Below, piece after piece: positions 10,072-18,724 of a stretch of 64,000 nucleotides of DNA (the first letter of the stretch is position 1; each line of letters opens with the position of its first letter). Origin of the DNA: Bordetella genomosp. 1 (GTDB lineage: Bacteria > Pseudomonadota > Gammaproteobacteria > Burkholderiales > Burkholderiaceae_B); contig NZ_NEVL01000005.1 of the NCBI RefSeq assembly GCF_002261335.1, positions 124,001 to 188,000 of the forward strand, written 5' to 3'. The notes under the pieces were generated by a model. It was not told where the DNA came from. It worked only from the letters and a program-made list of their open reading frames with translations, and searched no databases. The translations under genes were made by a program, and so were the position numbers.

Positions 10072-12147
10072 ATGTCCCGTCTTTCCGCCCCGCAGCGCGC
10101 GCCCCTGCGCGCGCGTCCGCTCGCACTGGCCTGCGCCGGTGCCCTTGCCCTGCTGTCCGTCCACGCCGCCCGCGCCCAGTCCGACGGCGCCGCCACGCTG
10201 GCGCCCGTCATCGTCACCGGCAATCCGCTCGGCGACACCCTGTCGCAGCCGTCCACGGTGCTGTCGGGCGACACGCTCGACCTGCGCCACGGCGACACGC
10301 TGGGCGACACGCTCAACGGCCTGCCCGGCATCTCCACCACCAGCTATGGCCCGATGGTGGGCCGACCCATCATCCGCGGCATGGACGGCGACCGCATCCG
10401 CCTGCTGAACAATGGCATCGGCTCGCTGGACGCCTCCTCGCTGTCGTACGACCACCAGGTGCCGACCGATCCGATGGCCGCGGACCGCATCGAGATCCTG
10501 CGCGGCCCCGCCGCCCTGCTCTACGGCGGCAATGCCATCGGCGGCGTGGTCAACACCATCGACAACCGCATCCCGACCGAGGCCGTCGACGGCGTGCAGG
10601 GCCAGGTGCAAAGCGAGTTCAACAGCGCCAACGATTCGCGCAGCGGCGGCGCCCGCGTCGAAGCCGGCGACGGCAACTTCGCGCTGCACGCCGATGTGTT
10701 CGGCCGCGAGACCAACGAGCTGCGCATCCCGGGCGACGCGCGTTCGGCGCGCCTGCGCGCCCCCGATCCCGACACGCCCTCCGCCCGCGACCGACTGCCC
10801 AACAGCGACGGCCGCGACAGCGGCGGCGCCATCGGCATGGGCTGGACCGGCGACAGCGGCTACGCCGGCCTGTCGTACAGCGGCTACGACTCGAACTACG
10901 GCTCGGTCGCCGAGCCCGACGTGCGCATCAAGTTGCGCCAGCAACGATTCAACGCCGCCGGCGAGCTGCGCGACCTCGGCGGCCTGTTCACCCGCGTGAC
11001 CGTCGGCTTCGGCTACACCGATTACCAGCACAAGGAAATCGAAGACGGCGAGACCGGCACGATCTTCCAGAACCGCGGCTACGACGCGCGCATCGAGGCC
11101 CAGCATGCCGACATCGGCCCGGTGCGTGGCGTGCTCGGCCTGCAGCTGGGGCAGACGCGCTTCTCCGCGCTCGGCGAGGAGGCGCTGGTGCCCACGGTGG
11201 ACACCGACAGCCTGGCGCTGTTCGACATGGAGAGCTGGAAGGTCAACGAGCGCCTGACCCTGAGCGCCGGCGCGCGCGCCGAGCTCACGCGCCTCTCGCC
11301 CGCGGCGGGCGGCAACGAACGCTTTGCCGGCAGCGGCCGGCGCCGCTTCACCGCCGGCAGCTTCTCGCTGGGCGGCGTCTACCAGCTCGACCCGATCTGG
11401 TCGCTGGCGGCCAACGCCTCGTACACGGAACGCGCGCCCACCTTCTATGAGCTGTATGCCAACGGCCCGCACGAGGCCACCGGGCAATACCTGGTGGGCA
11501 ATGCCGACCTGCGCAAGGAGCGCGCCTGGTCCAGCGACCTGGCGCTGCGCTGGAAGAAGGACGCCAACCGCGGCAGCGTGGGCGTGTTCTACAGCCGCTT
11601 CGGCAATTACCTGGCCGAACTCAACACCGGCCGCCTGCGCGACGACGACGGCGAACCGGTCGCGCCCGGCACCGACGACGCGTTGCCCGAGGCGTTCTAT
11701 CGCGGCGTGCGCGCCGAGTTCTATGGCATCGAGGCGGAGAGCTCCACGCGGCTGTACGCGGGCAACGGCCATGCGCTGGACCTGTCGCTGGGCGGCGACT
11801 ACACCCACGCGCGCAACGCCGACACCGGCGAGCCGCTGCCCCGCATCGCGCCGCTGCGCCTGATGGCCGGCCTGGACTGGCGCCGTGGCGCCTGGGATGC
11901 CGGCGTGTCGGTGACCAAGGCTTTCGCGCAGCACCGCCAGCCCGAGGCCGACGACGCGACCGACGGCTACTACAGCCTCGATGCGCACGCGGGCTATCGC
12001 TTCAAGCTGAGCGCCACGCGCTGGCAGGCCTATGTGCGCGGCATCAATCTGACGAACCAGGAGATCCGCTACGCCACCTCGGTGCTGCGCGACGAGGCGC
12101 CGCAGGGCGGACGCGCCGTGCTGGTGGGCCTGCGCGGCAACTTCTGA
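10072..12147 (+). CDS. TonB-dependent receptor, ZnuD-like
   Basis: 691-residue outer-membrane receptor. Signal peptide ends near residue 35 (HAARAQ). The plug domain carries GDTLSQPSTVLSG, HGDTLGDTLNGLPGIS, GRPIIRGMDGDRIRLLNNG and IEILRGPAALLYGGNAIGGVVN, an arrangement matching ZnuD-type zinc receptors; the barrel ends in GLRGNF with the required C-terminal aromatic. It needs TonB-ExbB-ExbD for uptake. Co-directional with the small His/Cys protein 70 bp upstream, likely one operon. Zinc is inferred from plug similarity and context; heme or another metal is possible. Confidence 0.88.
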   Translation: MSRLSAPQRAPLRARPLALACAGALALLSVHAARAQSDGAATLAPVIVTGNPLGDTLSQPSTVLSGDTLDLRHGDTLGDTLNGLPGISTTSYGPMVGRPIIRGMDGDRIRLLNNGIGSLDASSLSYDHQVPTDPMAADRIEILRGPAALLYGGNAIGGVVNTIDNRIPTEAVDGVQGQVQSEFNSANDSRSGGARVEAGDGNFALHADVFGRETNELRIPGDARSARLRAPDPDTPSARDRLPNSDGRDSGGAIGMGWTGDSGYAGLSYSGYDSNYGSVAEPDVRIKLRQQRFNAAGELRDLGGLFTRVTVGFGYTDYQHKEIEDGETGTIFQNRGYDARIEAQHADIGPVRGVLGLQLGQTRFSALGEEALVPTVDTDSLALFDMESWKVNERLTLSAGARAELTRLSPAAGGNERFAGSGRRRFTAGSFSLGGVYQLDPIWSLAANASYTERAPTFYELYANGPHEATGQYLVGNADLRKERAWSSDLALRWKKDANRGSVGVFYSRFGNYLAELNTGRLRDDDGEPVAPGTDDALPEAFYRGVRAEFYGIEAESSTRLYAGNGHALDLSLGGDYTHARNADTGEPLPRIAPLRLMAGLDWRRGAWDAGVSVTKAFAQHRQPEADDATDGYYSLDAHAGYRFKLSATRWQAYVRGINLTNQEIRYATSVLRDEAPQGGRAVLVGLRGNF

Positions 12148-12154
12148 CGCGGCG

Positions 12155-13972
12155 CTACGCCAGCGCCGCGGCGTCGGGCGCGTCGGGCGCGGCGGCGCCC
12201 GATGCCGGTATGCCCGATGCCGGTATGCCCGATGCCGGTACGCCCGATGCCGGTATGCCCGCCCCGGCGGGCGCGCCGACCTGCAGCACGCGTGCATGCA
12301 GCGCGGCGAGCGACTCGCGATGCGCCACGCTCACCACGGCCGCGCGCGGCAGGCGCGCAAACAGCATCGCGTAGAGCGCCTGCTCGGCGGCCACGTCGAG
12401 CGCCGAGGTGGCCTCGTCGAGCAGCACGCAAGCCGGCCGCAACAGGAACACCCGGGCAAACAGCAGCCGCTGGCGCTCGCCCGGCGACAGCTCGCGCGCC
12501 CATTCGCGCGCTTCGTGCAGGCGCCCCGCGAGCGCGCCCAGCCCGGCATCGTGCAGCGCCGCGCGGCAGGCCGCGTCGGCATGCGATTCGGCCGGGTCGG
12601 GATAGCAGAGCGCCGCCTTGAGCGTGCCGCCCGGCACGTAGGGCGTCTGGGCAAGGAACATCAGGCGCGGCGCGTCGGGCGCCTCGCGCGGCAGCGTGAG
12701 CACGCCGCTCGCATGCGGCCACAACCCCGCCAGCGCGCGCAGCAGCGTGCTCTTGCCCGCGCCGGAGGCGCCGCGCACCAGCCAGCGTTCGCCCGGCCCG
12801 ATGCGGAAGTCGGCCGGCACGTCGAGCCGCCGTCCATCGGGCAGCCACAGCGCGAGCCCGGCCGCCGCGATCGCGTTGCCCTCGTGCCGGATCCGCACGC
12901 CGCCCTCGGGCCGCTCGCGCAGATGGCCATCGAACTCGCCCAGCCGGTTCACGGTGGCGCGCCAGTCGGCCAGCGTGCCATAGCTGTTGATGATCCAGGA
13001 CAGCGCGTCGCTGACCTGGCTGAAGGCATTCTTCAATTGCATCAGCACGCCCAGCGTGAAGGCGCCCGCGAAATAGCGCGGCGCGGCCGCCGCCAGCGGA
13101 ATCACGATGGCGATCTGCGCGTACACCGAGCTGGCGAACACCAGGCGCTTGGTATAGCGCATCACCTCGCGCCAGTTGGCGCGGATGGCGCCGAACGCGC
13201 CGGCCAGCCGCGCCGACTCGGCGGGCGCCCCGCGATAGAACGCGATCTGCTCGGCGTGTTCGCGGATGCGCACCAGCATCACGCGAAAATCGGCCTCGAC
13301 CTGTTGCTGGCGGTAGTTGATGGGCACCAGCCGCCGGCCGGTGCGATGCACCACCCAGGTGCCCGCGATCGCATACAGCGCCGCCACCCACACCATGTAG
13401 CCGGGCACGTCGAGGCCCACGCCGCGCACCGTGAGATGCAGCGCGCCGGAGAGCACCCACAGGATGTGCACGAACGAGAACAGCGTGACCACGGTGGAGA
13501 GCAGGTCGAGCGACAGCGCCAGCGTGTTGCTGGCGAGGCTGCGCAGGTCGTCGGCGATGCGCTGGTCGGGGTTGTCGAGCGGCGCCTGCTGCTCGATCCG
13601 GTGAAACGCGTTGCCCGACAGCCAGCCGGCCAGGAAGCGGCGCGTGAGCCAGCCGCGCCAGCGCAGCTCCAGCATCTGGCGGTAGTAGATGGCGAGCGTG
13701 GAGAGCCCGATGAAGGCGAAGGCCAGGCCGCAGAAGAGCAGCAGGAGATGCTCGAACGCGGGCAGGTCGTGCTTGTCGAGCGCGTCGTAGAAGCGCGCGT
13801 ACCAGTCGTTGAGCCGCACGTTGATGTAGACGATCGCCAGGTTGATGGCGATGACCAGCCCGAGCAGGCCCAGCGCGCGCCCGCGCTCTTCGGAGACCCA
13901 GAATGGCTTGATCAGGGCCCAGGCGCCCGTGGGCGCGGGCCGGCGGACAGCACCGGTGGCGGCATGGGGCAT
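12155..13972 (-). CDS. ABC transporter, fused permease/ATPase (SbmA/BacA-YddA type)
   Basis: 605-residue half-transporter. Residues about 20-330 are an ABC_membrane_2/SbmA-like membrane domain with six helices (FWVSEERGRALGLLGLV, then YRQMLELRWRGWLTRRFLAGWLSG); residues about 370-560 are the ATPase with Walker A GASGAGKST, signature LSPGERQR and Walker B CVLLDEATSALD. Relatives move peptides, cobalamin or long-chain compounds. The C-terminus ends in an unusual tail made of GIPAS/GVPAS pentapeptides encoded by a 15-bp tandem repeat. Only 7 bp separate it from the converging TonB receptor gene. Confidence 0.88.
   Translation of the reverse strand: MPHAATGAVRRPAPTGAWALIKPFWVSEERGRALGLLGLVIAINLAIVYINVRLNDWYARFYDALDKHDLPAFEHLLLLFCGLAFAFIGLSTLAIYYRQMLELRWRGWLTRRFLAGWLSGNAFHRIEQQAPLDNPDQRIADDLRSLASNTLALSLDLLSTVVTLFSFVHILWVLSGALHLTVRGVGLDVPGYMVWVAALYAIAGTWVVHRTGRRLVPINYRQQQVEADFRVMLVRIREHAEQIAFYRGAPAESARLAGAFGAIRANWREVMRYTKRLVFASSVYAQIAIVIPLAAAAPRYFAGAFTLGVLMQLKNAFSQVSDALSWIINSYGTLADWRATVNRLGEFDGHLRERPEGGVRIRHEGNAIAAAGLALWLPDGRRLDVPADFRIGPGERWLVRGASGAGKSTLLRALAGLWPHASGVLTLPREAPDAPRLMFLAQTPYVPGGTLKAALCYPDPAESHADAACRAALHDAGLGALAGRLHEAREWARELSPGERQRLLFARVFLLRPACVLLDEATSALDVAAEQALYAMLFARLPRAAVVSVAHRESLAALHARVLQVGAPAGAGIPASGVPASGIPASGIPASGAAAPDAPDAAALA
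12201..12260. repeat. 15-bp tandem repeat, four units, inside a coding tail
   Basis: Units of GATGCCGGTATGCCC at 12201, 12216, 12231 (one T to C change) and 12246. Read on the minus strand each unit encodes the pentapeptide GIPAS (GVPAS in the variant). Unit length is a multiple of three, so copy-number change would lengthen or shorten the transporter tail without shifting frame. Confidence 0.95.
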
Positions 13973-14083
13973 GGTCGCGCCCTCCAGAAAAACCTCTGGG
14001 TCTGACCGCGCCGGGCGCGAATGGTTGCACGCGCAGGAGTCCGGGAATGCCGGGCCGCGTTCAGCCTGGCGTCAACCCCCGGT

Positions 14084-15721
14084 TCAGGCGCGGGGCGCGG
14101 GCGCCTGGGGGTCGGGCTCGGCCACCGCCACGCCGGGCGGGGGCTGCTGGCCGGCGCTGGCGTACCAGTCGTTGAACTCCTCCGCCGGCATCGGCCGCGC
14201 ATAGAGAAAGCCCTGGATCGAGGCCACGCCGCGCGCGCGCAGGTAGTTGAACTGCGCCACGGTTTCGACGCCTTCGGCCACCAGGCCGAGGTCGAGCCGC
14301 TGCGCCAGGCCGATGATGGCGTCGAGCACCGGCGCGTCGTCGTCCTCGCGCTCGATGGCGCGCACGAAACCGATGTCCACCTTCAGGTAGTCCACCGGAA
14401 AGCGTTCGAGATAGGTGAGCGAACAGTAGCCGGTGCCGAAGTCGTCGATCGCCACCCGCACGCCCTCGCCGCGCACCACCTCGATGTTGTGGCGCGCACG
14501 GCCGGCGTCGTCGACCAGGCTGCGCTCGGTGATCTCCAGCACCAGCGTGGGCTGGCGCGTGGCGGAGGCTTCCATGAAGTTGCGCACGTCGTCGAGCAGC
14601 ACCGGATCCGACAGGTGCGAGGCATGGAAGTTGACCGCCACGCGAAAGCCCGGCGGGATGTCCCATTGCTCCAGGTCGGCGGCGACCAGGCCGAGCAGGT
14701 GCTGCGTGAGCGGCACGATCATGCCCTCGGCTTCGGCCATCGGGATGAACAGGTCGGGGCGGATGGTCTCGCCCGGCCGGAACCAGCGCACCAGCGCCTC
14801 GACGCCCTCGCACTTGCCGCTGGCCAGGCCATAGATCGGCTGGTAGTGCATGCGGAATTCATTGGCGCGGATGGCGCGCGCGATGCGCACGCGCGCGGGG
14901 CTCTCGCTCTGCTGCAGGCGGTAGCAGAGCCACACCAGCAGCGCGCCGATGATGATGCCGACCGGCACGAAGCGCCACAGGGCCTCGGTCCAGCTCTCGC
15001 GCAGCTTCTGGTCGGGCGCCCAGATGCTGATCGCGGTCTCGGTGTATTTGCCGCGCGCGCGCTCCTGGTAGAGCAGCACGTCGGCCACCCGCGGCGCGGC
15101 CTCGCCGCGTGCCGAGCCCGACAGCGTCATGCCCTGGCCGAGCCGCAGTTCGATGCGGTATTCGCCCAGCGGCGCAACCGCGCGCAGCAGGTCGAGCAGG
15201 TATTGGCCGTCGATGATCGCGACCACCGAACGGCCATTCAGGCCGGGCTCGGCCACCAGCAGCGCCGGCCGGTTGGGCGACAGCGCGGTGCCCGGGATCA
15301 GCGCCATCCACTGGCCCGGCATGCGCTCGAGCGGCCAGTTGGGGAAGTCGGTGATGGGCAGGTCGATCATGCCGACCGCGGCCGAGCAATAGGCGCGGTC
15401 GTTCTGCAGCAGCATGAGCGAACGGAAGTAGGGCTCGGAGGTACTCATGCGGCGCAGCTCGGGCAGCGCCGCCGGACACGACAGCGCCGTCAGGGGCACC
15501 AGCTGGTCGACCATGTAGCGCGCCTTGTCGAGGATGTTGTCGACCTGGTTGCGGACCACGTTTGCCGCCACCGCGGCGTCGGCGTGTTCGTGCCGCCGGG
15601 CCTCGACCCAACTCAGCAGCACAGCCAGCATCACCGGCACCAGCGCGGCCAGCAGCAACAGCAGCACGCTGGCGAAAGAGGCGCGAAAGCGGATGGTCCT
15701 TGCGGGCAAAGGCGGCCTCAA
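14084..15721 (-). CDS. CSS-motif EAL cyclic-di-GMP phosphodiesterase
   Basis: 545-residue inner-membrane protein. An N-terminal helix (residues 14-36) and a second near 268-285 bracket a periplasmic CSS-motif domain (Cys at SCPAALPELRR and at YCSAAVG, likely a redox-sensitive pair). The cytoplasmic EAL domain keeps the catalytic set: EALVRW, VNFHASHLSDP, LEITERSL, IDDFGTGYCSL, LKVDIGF and AEGVETVAQF, so it should hydrolyse c-di-GMP to pGpG. Related CSS-EAL proteins respond to periplasmic thiol state through DsbA/DsbB. It stands alone with no GGDEF partner nearby. A TATAAC -10-like sequence is upstream on this strand near 15726-15731. Confidence 0.9.
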   Translation of the reverse strand: MRPPLPARTIRFRASFASVLLLLLAALVPVMLAVLLSWVEARRHEHADAAVAANVVRNQVDNILDKARYMVDQLVPLTALSCPAALPELRRMSTSEPYFRSLMLLQNDRAYCSAAVGMIDLPITDFPNWPLERMPGQWMALIPGTALSPNRPALLVAEPGLNGRSVVAIIDGQYLLDLLRAVAPLGEYRIELRLGQGMTLSGSARGEAAPRVADVLLYQERARGKYTETAISIWAPDQKLRESWTEALWRFVPVGIIIGALLVWLCYRLQQSESPARVRIARAIRANEFRMHYQPIYGLASGKCEGVEALVRWFRPGETIRPDLFIPMAEAEGMIVPLTQHLLGLVAADLEQWDIPPGFRVAVNFHASHLSDPVLLDDVRNFMEASATRQPTLVLEITERSLVDDAGRARHNIEVVRGEGVRVAIDDFGTGYCSLTYLERFPVDYLKVDIGFVRAIEREDDDAPVLDAIIGLAQRLDLGLVAEGVETVAQFNYLRARGVASIQGFLYARPMPAEEFNDWYASAGQQPPPGVAVAEPDPQAPAPRA

Positions 15722-15874
15722 AGGCAGTTATAGGAATCGGACTCGCTAGGCGTCCCGTCGGAACCCGTTACAAGGCTAGCACGGCGGCTGCGTCCTTGGT
15801 GCGACCGTGGCCGCCCCGCGACAGCCGCTTTCCGTGTTAACGTCGCCGGCGTTCGCAAATCTTTCGCTGCGACC

Positions 15875-16618
15875 ATGGCTTTGGTATTGGCACGTTTTCT
15901 CTTCGGGCTTTCGATCACGCTGGCGGCAGTGCTGGTGCTGCTGCTTGCGGCCGCCCTCGGCCTGCGCATGGTGCGCGGCGTCTTCGGCCGCATGCAGGAC
16001 GAGCGCCAGCAGGCGATCGCCAGCGGCGTCCTCATCTTCCTCATCGTGGCCGTGGCGCTGGCCCTGATCTATTTCAGCGGCACCTGGCTGCACGGCGCGC
16101 TGGGCGACTGGCTGGCGCCGGGCACGGCGCATTGGCTGGGCGACGGCGAACACCTGCCGGCCGGCGCGGTGCTGGGCGCGATCGCCGCCATCGGCCTGCT
16201 GGCCTACGCGCCGGCCATCGCGCGGCTGCGCCGCCGCGGCGACGGCGACGACAAGCCCAAGACGGCCGCGCGCAAGACGGCGCAGCAGGGCGAACTCAAG
16301 CTCGAGTCGGGCAAGGCGCGCGCCACGGTCAAGGCCACGCCCCGGAAAAAGGCGGCCGCGCCCGCGCCCAAGGGGCCGCGCGTCGCGGTGCTGGGCCGCA
16401 TCGCCGCCTTCGTGCTGGCGCTCGGCGCGGTGCTGCTCACCTTCTCTTATATCGTCGCGCCCAACGGGCTGCCGCTGCCGCCGGACTGGACGGCGCTGCA
16501 GGCCAGCCCGCTGGCCCAGCGCGCGCGGCCCGTCTACCTGACCGCCTACGTGCTGCTGACCGCGGGCGTCGCCCTGCTCGGCGCCTGGTTCATCATCCGC
16601 CGGCCCGCGCCGCGCTGA
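15875..16618 (+). CDS. Hypothetical inner-membrane protein with basic loop
   Basis: 247 residues, not recognised. Predicted layout: two hydrophobic helices at about 8-30 and 49-69, a weaker one at 93-111, a long Lys/Arg/Ala-rich soluble stretch at 113-168 (KTAARKTAQQ, KATPRKKAAAPAPK), then helices at 171-190 and 219-240. The basic loop resembles cytoplasmic nucleic-acid- or lipid-binding linkers, but no function can be given. The next gene runs the opposite way (converging, 10-bp gap), so it is a single-gene unit. Confidence 0.75.
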   Translation: MALVLARFLFGLSITLAAVLVLLLAAALGLRMVRGVFGRMQDERQQAIASGVLIFLIVAVALALIYFSGTWLHGALGDWLAPGTAHWLGDGEHLPAGAVLGAIAAIGLLAYAPAIARLRRRGDGDDKPKTAARKTAQQGELKLESGKARATVKATPRKKAAAPAPKGPRVAVLGRIAAFVLALGAVLLTFSYIVAPNGLPLPPDWTALQASPLAQRARPVYLTAYVLLTAGVALLGAWFIIRRPAPR

Positions 16619-16628
16619 GCGCGCCTCC

Positions 16629-17600
16629 TCAGCCGATGCGCATCTCCAGCGGCGTGCGCGCCAGGAAGCGCTCGAGCGCCGCCAGGAACACCCGCTCGAC
16701 CGCCGACAGCCGGCGCTGCCGGTGCCAGGCCACGTACACATCGATCTCGGCAACGCTGTGCTCGGGCGGCAGGCGGCGCAGCTCGCCGGCCACCACGTCC
16801 TGGCGGATCATGTGTTCGGGCAGGAAGCTCAGGCCCACGCCGGCCACCACCATGCGGCGGATCTCCTCGATGTGCGGCGAGGTGCCGACGATCCGGCCGC
16901 TGAAGCCCTGCTGGTCGCGGAAGATGGTGAGCGGCGACAGCGTGTCGCCGAGCTGGTCGCTGGCGAAGCACACGAAATTCTGGTCGAGCAGGTCTTCGAT
17001 GCGCACGTGGCGGCGCGAGAACAGCGGATGGTGGCGGCCGCAGACCACCGCGTAGCGGTGCTGCAGGAACAGGCGGCGCTCCAGGCTGTCGATGGCCTTG
17101 CGGCACAGGCACAGCCCGATCGCCGGCGTGCGCTTGGTGAGGGCATCCAGGATGGCGGCGCTCTGCATCACATCGACGTAGAACTCGATCTTGGGATAGC
17201 GGCGGTGGAACTGCGCCAGGAAATCATCGTAGGCCGGGCTCTGGATCTTGCTCATCACCAGCAGCCGCAAGGTGCCCACCACCTCGCCCTCGTCGTCGGC
17301 CGCGGCGCTGTCGATGCGCGCGACCAGCCCGTACATCTCGCGCGCCAGGCCGTAGATCTCTTCGCCCAGGCCGGTGAGCCGGAACTCGCCGCTGCGGCGG
17401 TACAGCAGCACCCCGCCCACCGCCTCCTCGAGCCGCTTGAGCGCCTGGCTCACGGCCGGCTGGCTCAGGTGCAGCGCCGTCGCGGCGCGGCCCACGCCGC
17501 GCTCCTGCACCACGAACATGAAGGTGCGCAGCAGGTTCCAGTCCATCCGTTCGGGCGCGAGCGGCGTGGCGGCGGTCTTGGGCACGAGGGAAGCGGACAT
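16629..17600 (-). CDS. LysR-family transcriptional regulator
   Basis: 323-residue LysR-type regulator with the helix-turn-helix at residues 20-80 (MDWNLLRTFMFVVQERGVGRAATALHLSQ, then AVSQALKRLEEAVG) and a C-terminal effector domain. An extended, proline-containing N-terminus of about 18 residues precedes the usual start; Met19 is an alternative. It is the last gene of a minus-strand series MHS transporter - acetylpolyamine amidohydrolase - lysR, separated from the amidohydrolase by a strong terminator, and is a natural candidate to control that pair. Confidence 0.9.
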   Translation of the reverse strand: MSASLVPKTAATPLAPERMDWNLLRTFMFVVQERGVGRAATALHLSQPAVSQALKRLEEAVGGVLLYRRSGEFRLTGLGEEIYGLAREMYGLVARIDSAAADDEGEVVGTLRLLVMSKIQSPAYDDFLAQFHRRYPKIEFYVDVMQSAAILDALTKRTPAIGLCLCRKAIDSLERRLFLQHRYAVVCGRHHPLFSRRHVRIEDLLDQNFVCFASDQLGDTLSPLTIFRDQQGFSGRIVGTSPHIEEIRRMVVAGVGLSFLPEHMIRQDVVAGELRRLPPEHSVAEIDVYVAWHRQRRLSAVERVFLAALERFLARTPLEMRIG

Positions 17601-17642
17601 GACGATCGGAATACGGAAAGAGGCGGCCAGCGCCGGAAAGAC

Positions 17643-17666
17643 AAAAGGCGGCCGAAGCCGCCTTTG
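17643..17666 (-). terminator. Rho-independent terminator with UUCG loop
   Basis: Perfect 9-bp stem (17644-17652 with 17657-17665) closed by CGAA on the plus strand, UUCG on the minus strand, followed on the minus strand by TTTTGTCTTT. It lies 21 bp after the amidohydrolase stop and before the lysR gene, so lysR transcription is reduced relative to its neighbours or starts separately. Confidence 0.8.
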
Positions 17667-17686
17667 CCACGCCGGCCCTGCCGCGC

Positions 17687-18703
17687 TCAGGCGGCGAAGC
17701 CGCCGAAAAAGCGTTCGGCGTTGTTCTCCAGACCCTCGATATAGTAGCCCCCTTCCTGCACGATCAAGGTCGGCAGCTTGAAGGCGCCCACGGCGCGGCC
17801 GAGGCGTTCGAAGCCGTCGGAGCTCACGGCCACCAGGGCCTGCGGATCCTTCTCGAACACGTCGAAGCCGAGCGACAGCACCAGCGCATCGGGCTGGAAC
17901 AGCTCGATGACGCGCTGCGCCTGCGTCAGCTTGTCGAAGAACACCGACTCGGGCGAGCGGTGCGGCATGGGCAGGTTGACGTTGTAGCCGTAGCCCTCGC
18001 CCTCGCCGCGCTCGTCCTCGAAGCCCGCGACCACCGGGTAGAAGTTCTCGGGATCGCCGTGGATCGACACGTACAGCACGTCGCTGCGGTCGTAGAAGAT
18101 TTCCTGGATGCCCTGGCCGTGGTGCATGTCGGTGTCGAGGATCGCCACGCGGCCGTACTTCTGGCGCAGCATCTGGCCGGCGATCGCGGCGTTGTTCAGG
18201 TAGCAGAAGCCGCCGGCCGCGTCGCGGCGGGCGTGGTGGCCGGGCGGGCGGCAGATCGCGTAGGCGCTCTGGTCGCCGTCGAGCACCGCCTGCGCGCCGG
18301 CGATGGCGCTCTGGGCCGACCAGTAGGCCGAGTGCCAGGTGCGCGGGCCGACCGGGCAGCTGCCGTCGGCCAGGTAGCGCGCGGCCTGGGCCAGCACGCC
18401 GCGCAGCGCGTTGCGCTCGCGCACGAACACGTTCGACACCACCTCGTTGCCCCAGTCGTCGGGCAGGGCCTTCCAGCGCTCGTGCGCGCTCTGCAGGAAC
18501 TGCAGGTAGTCGAGCGAGTGCACCGCCGAGATCGCGCCGGCGCCGGCGTCCACCGGCTGCTGCACGTCGAACTTGAGCGCGCGCGCGGCGTCGACCAGCG
18601 CGTCCAGGCGCGAAGGCACTTCCTGCGGCGTGCGCATCATGCCGCGCGAGAAATAGGTCTGCGGGTGATGCAGTTTCTGGTCGTCGTGGAAAAACGCTTT
18701 CAT
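17687..18703 (-). CDS. Acetylpolyamine amidohydrolase (histone deacetylase family)
   Basis: 338-residue zinc deacetylase of the class II HDAC-like acetylpolyamine amidohydrolase type, releasing acetate from N-acetylputrescine, N-acetylcadaverine and similar polyamines. Tandem His156-His157 (RPPGHHAR), zinc ligands Asp192 and His194 (DTDMHHG) and Asp281 (SLGFDVFEKD), and transition-state Tyr320 (QEGGY) are all present; length fits the bacterial enzyme (about 340). The gene starts 21 bp after the MHS transporter stop, so import or export of a polyamine-like molecule is likely linked. Confidence 0.9.
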   Translation of the reverse strand: MKAFFHDDQKLHHPQTYFSRGMMRTPQEVPSRLDALVDAARALKFDVQQPVDAGAGAISAVHSLDYLQFLQSAHERWKALPDDWGNEVVSNVFVRERNALRGVLAQAARYLADGSCPVGPRTWHSAYWSAQSAIAGAQAVLDGDQSAYAICRPPGHHARRDAAGGFCYLNNAAIAGQMLRQKYGRVAILDTDMHHGQGIQEIFYDRSDVLYVSIHGDPENFYPVVAGFEDERGEGEGYGYNVNLPMPHRSPESVFFDKLTQAQRVIELFQPDALVLSLGFDVFEKDPQALVAVSSDGFERLGRAVGAFKLPTLIVQEGGYYIEGLENNAERFFGGFAA

Positions 18704-18724
18704 GTTGCGATTACCCCTGGTTCA

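Noticed and set aside
12296-14005. 569-codon plus-strand open frame
   Set aside because: Antisense to the ABC transporter, whose Walker and signature motifs are intact.
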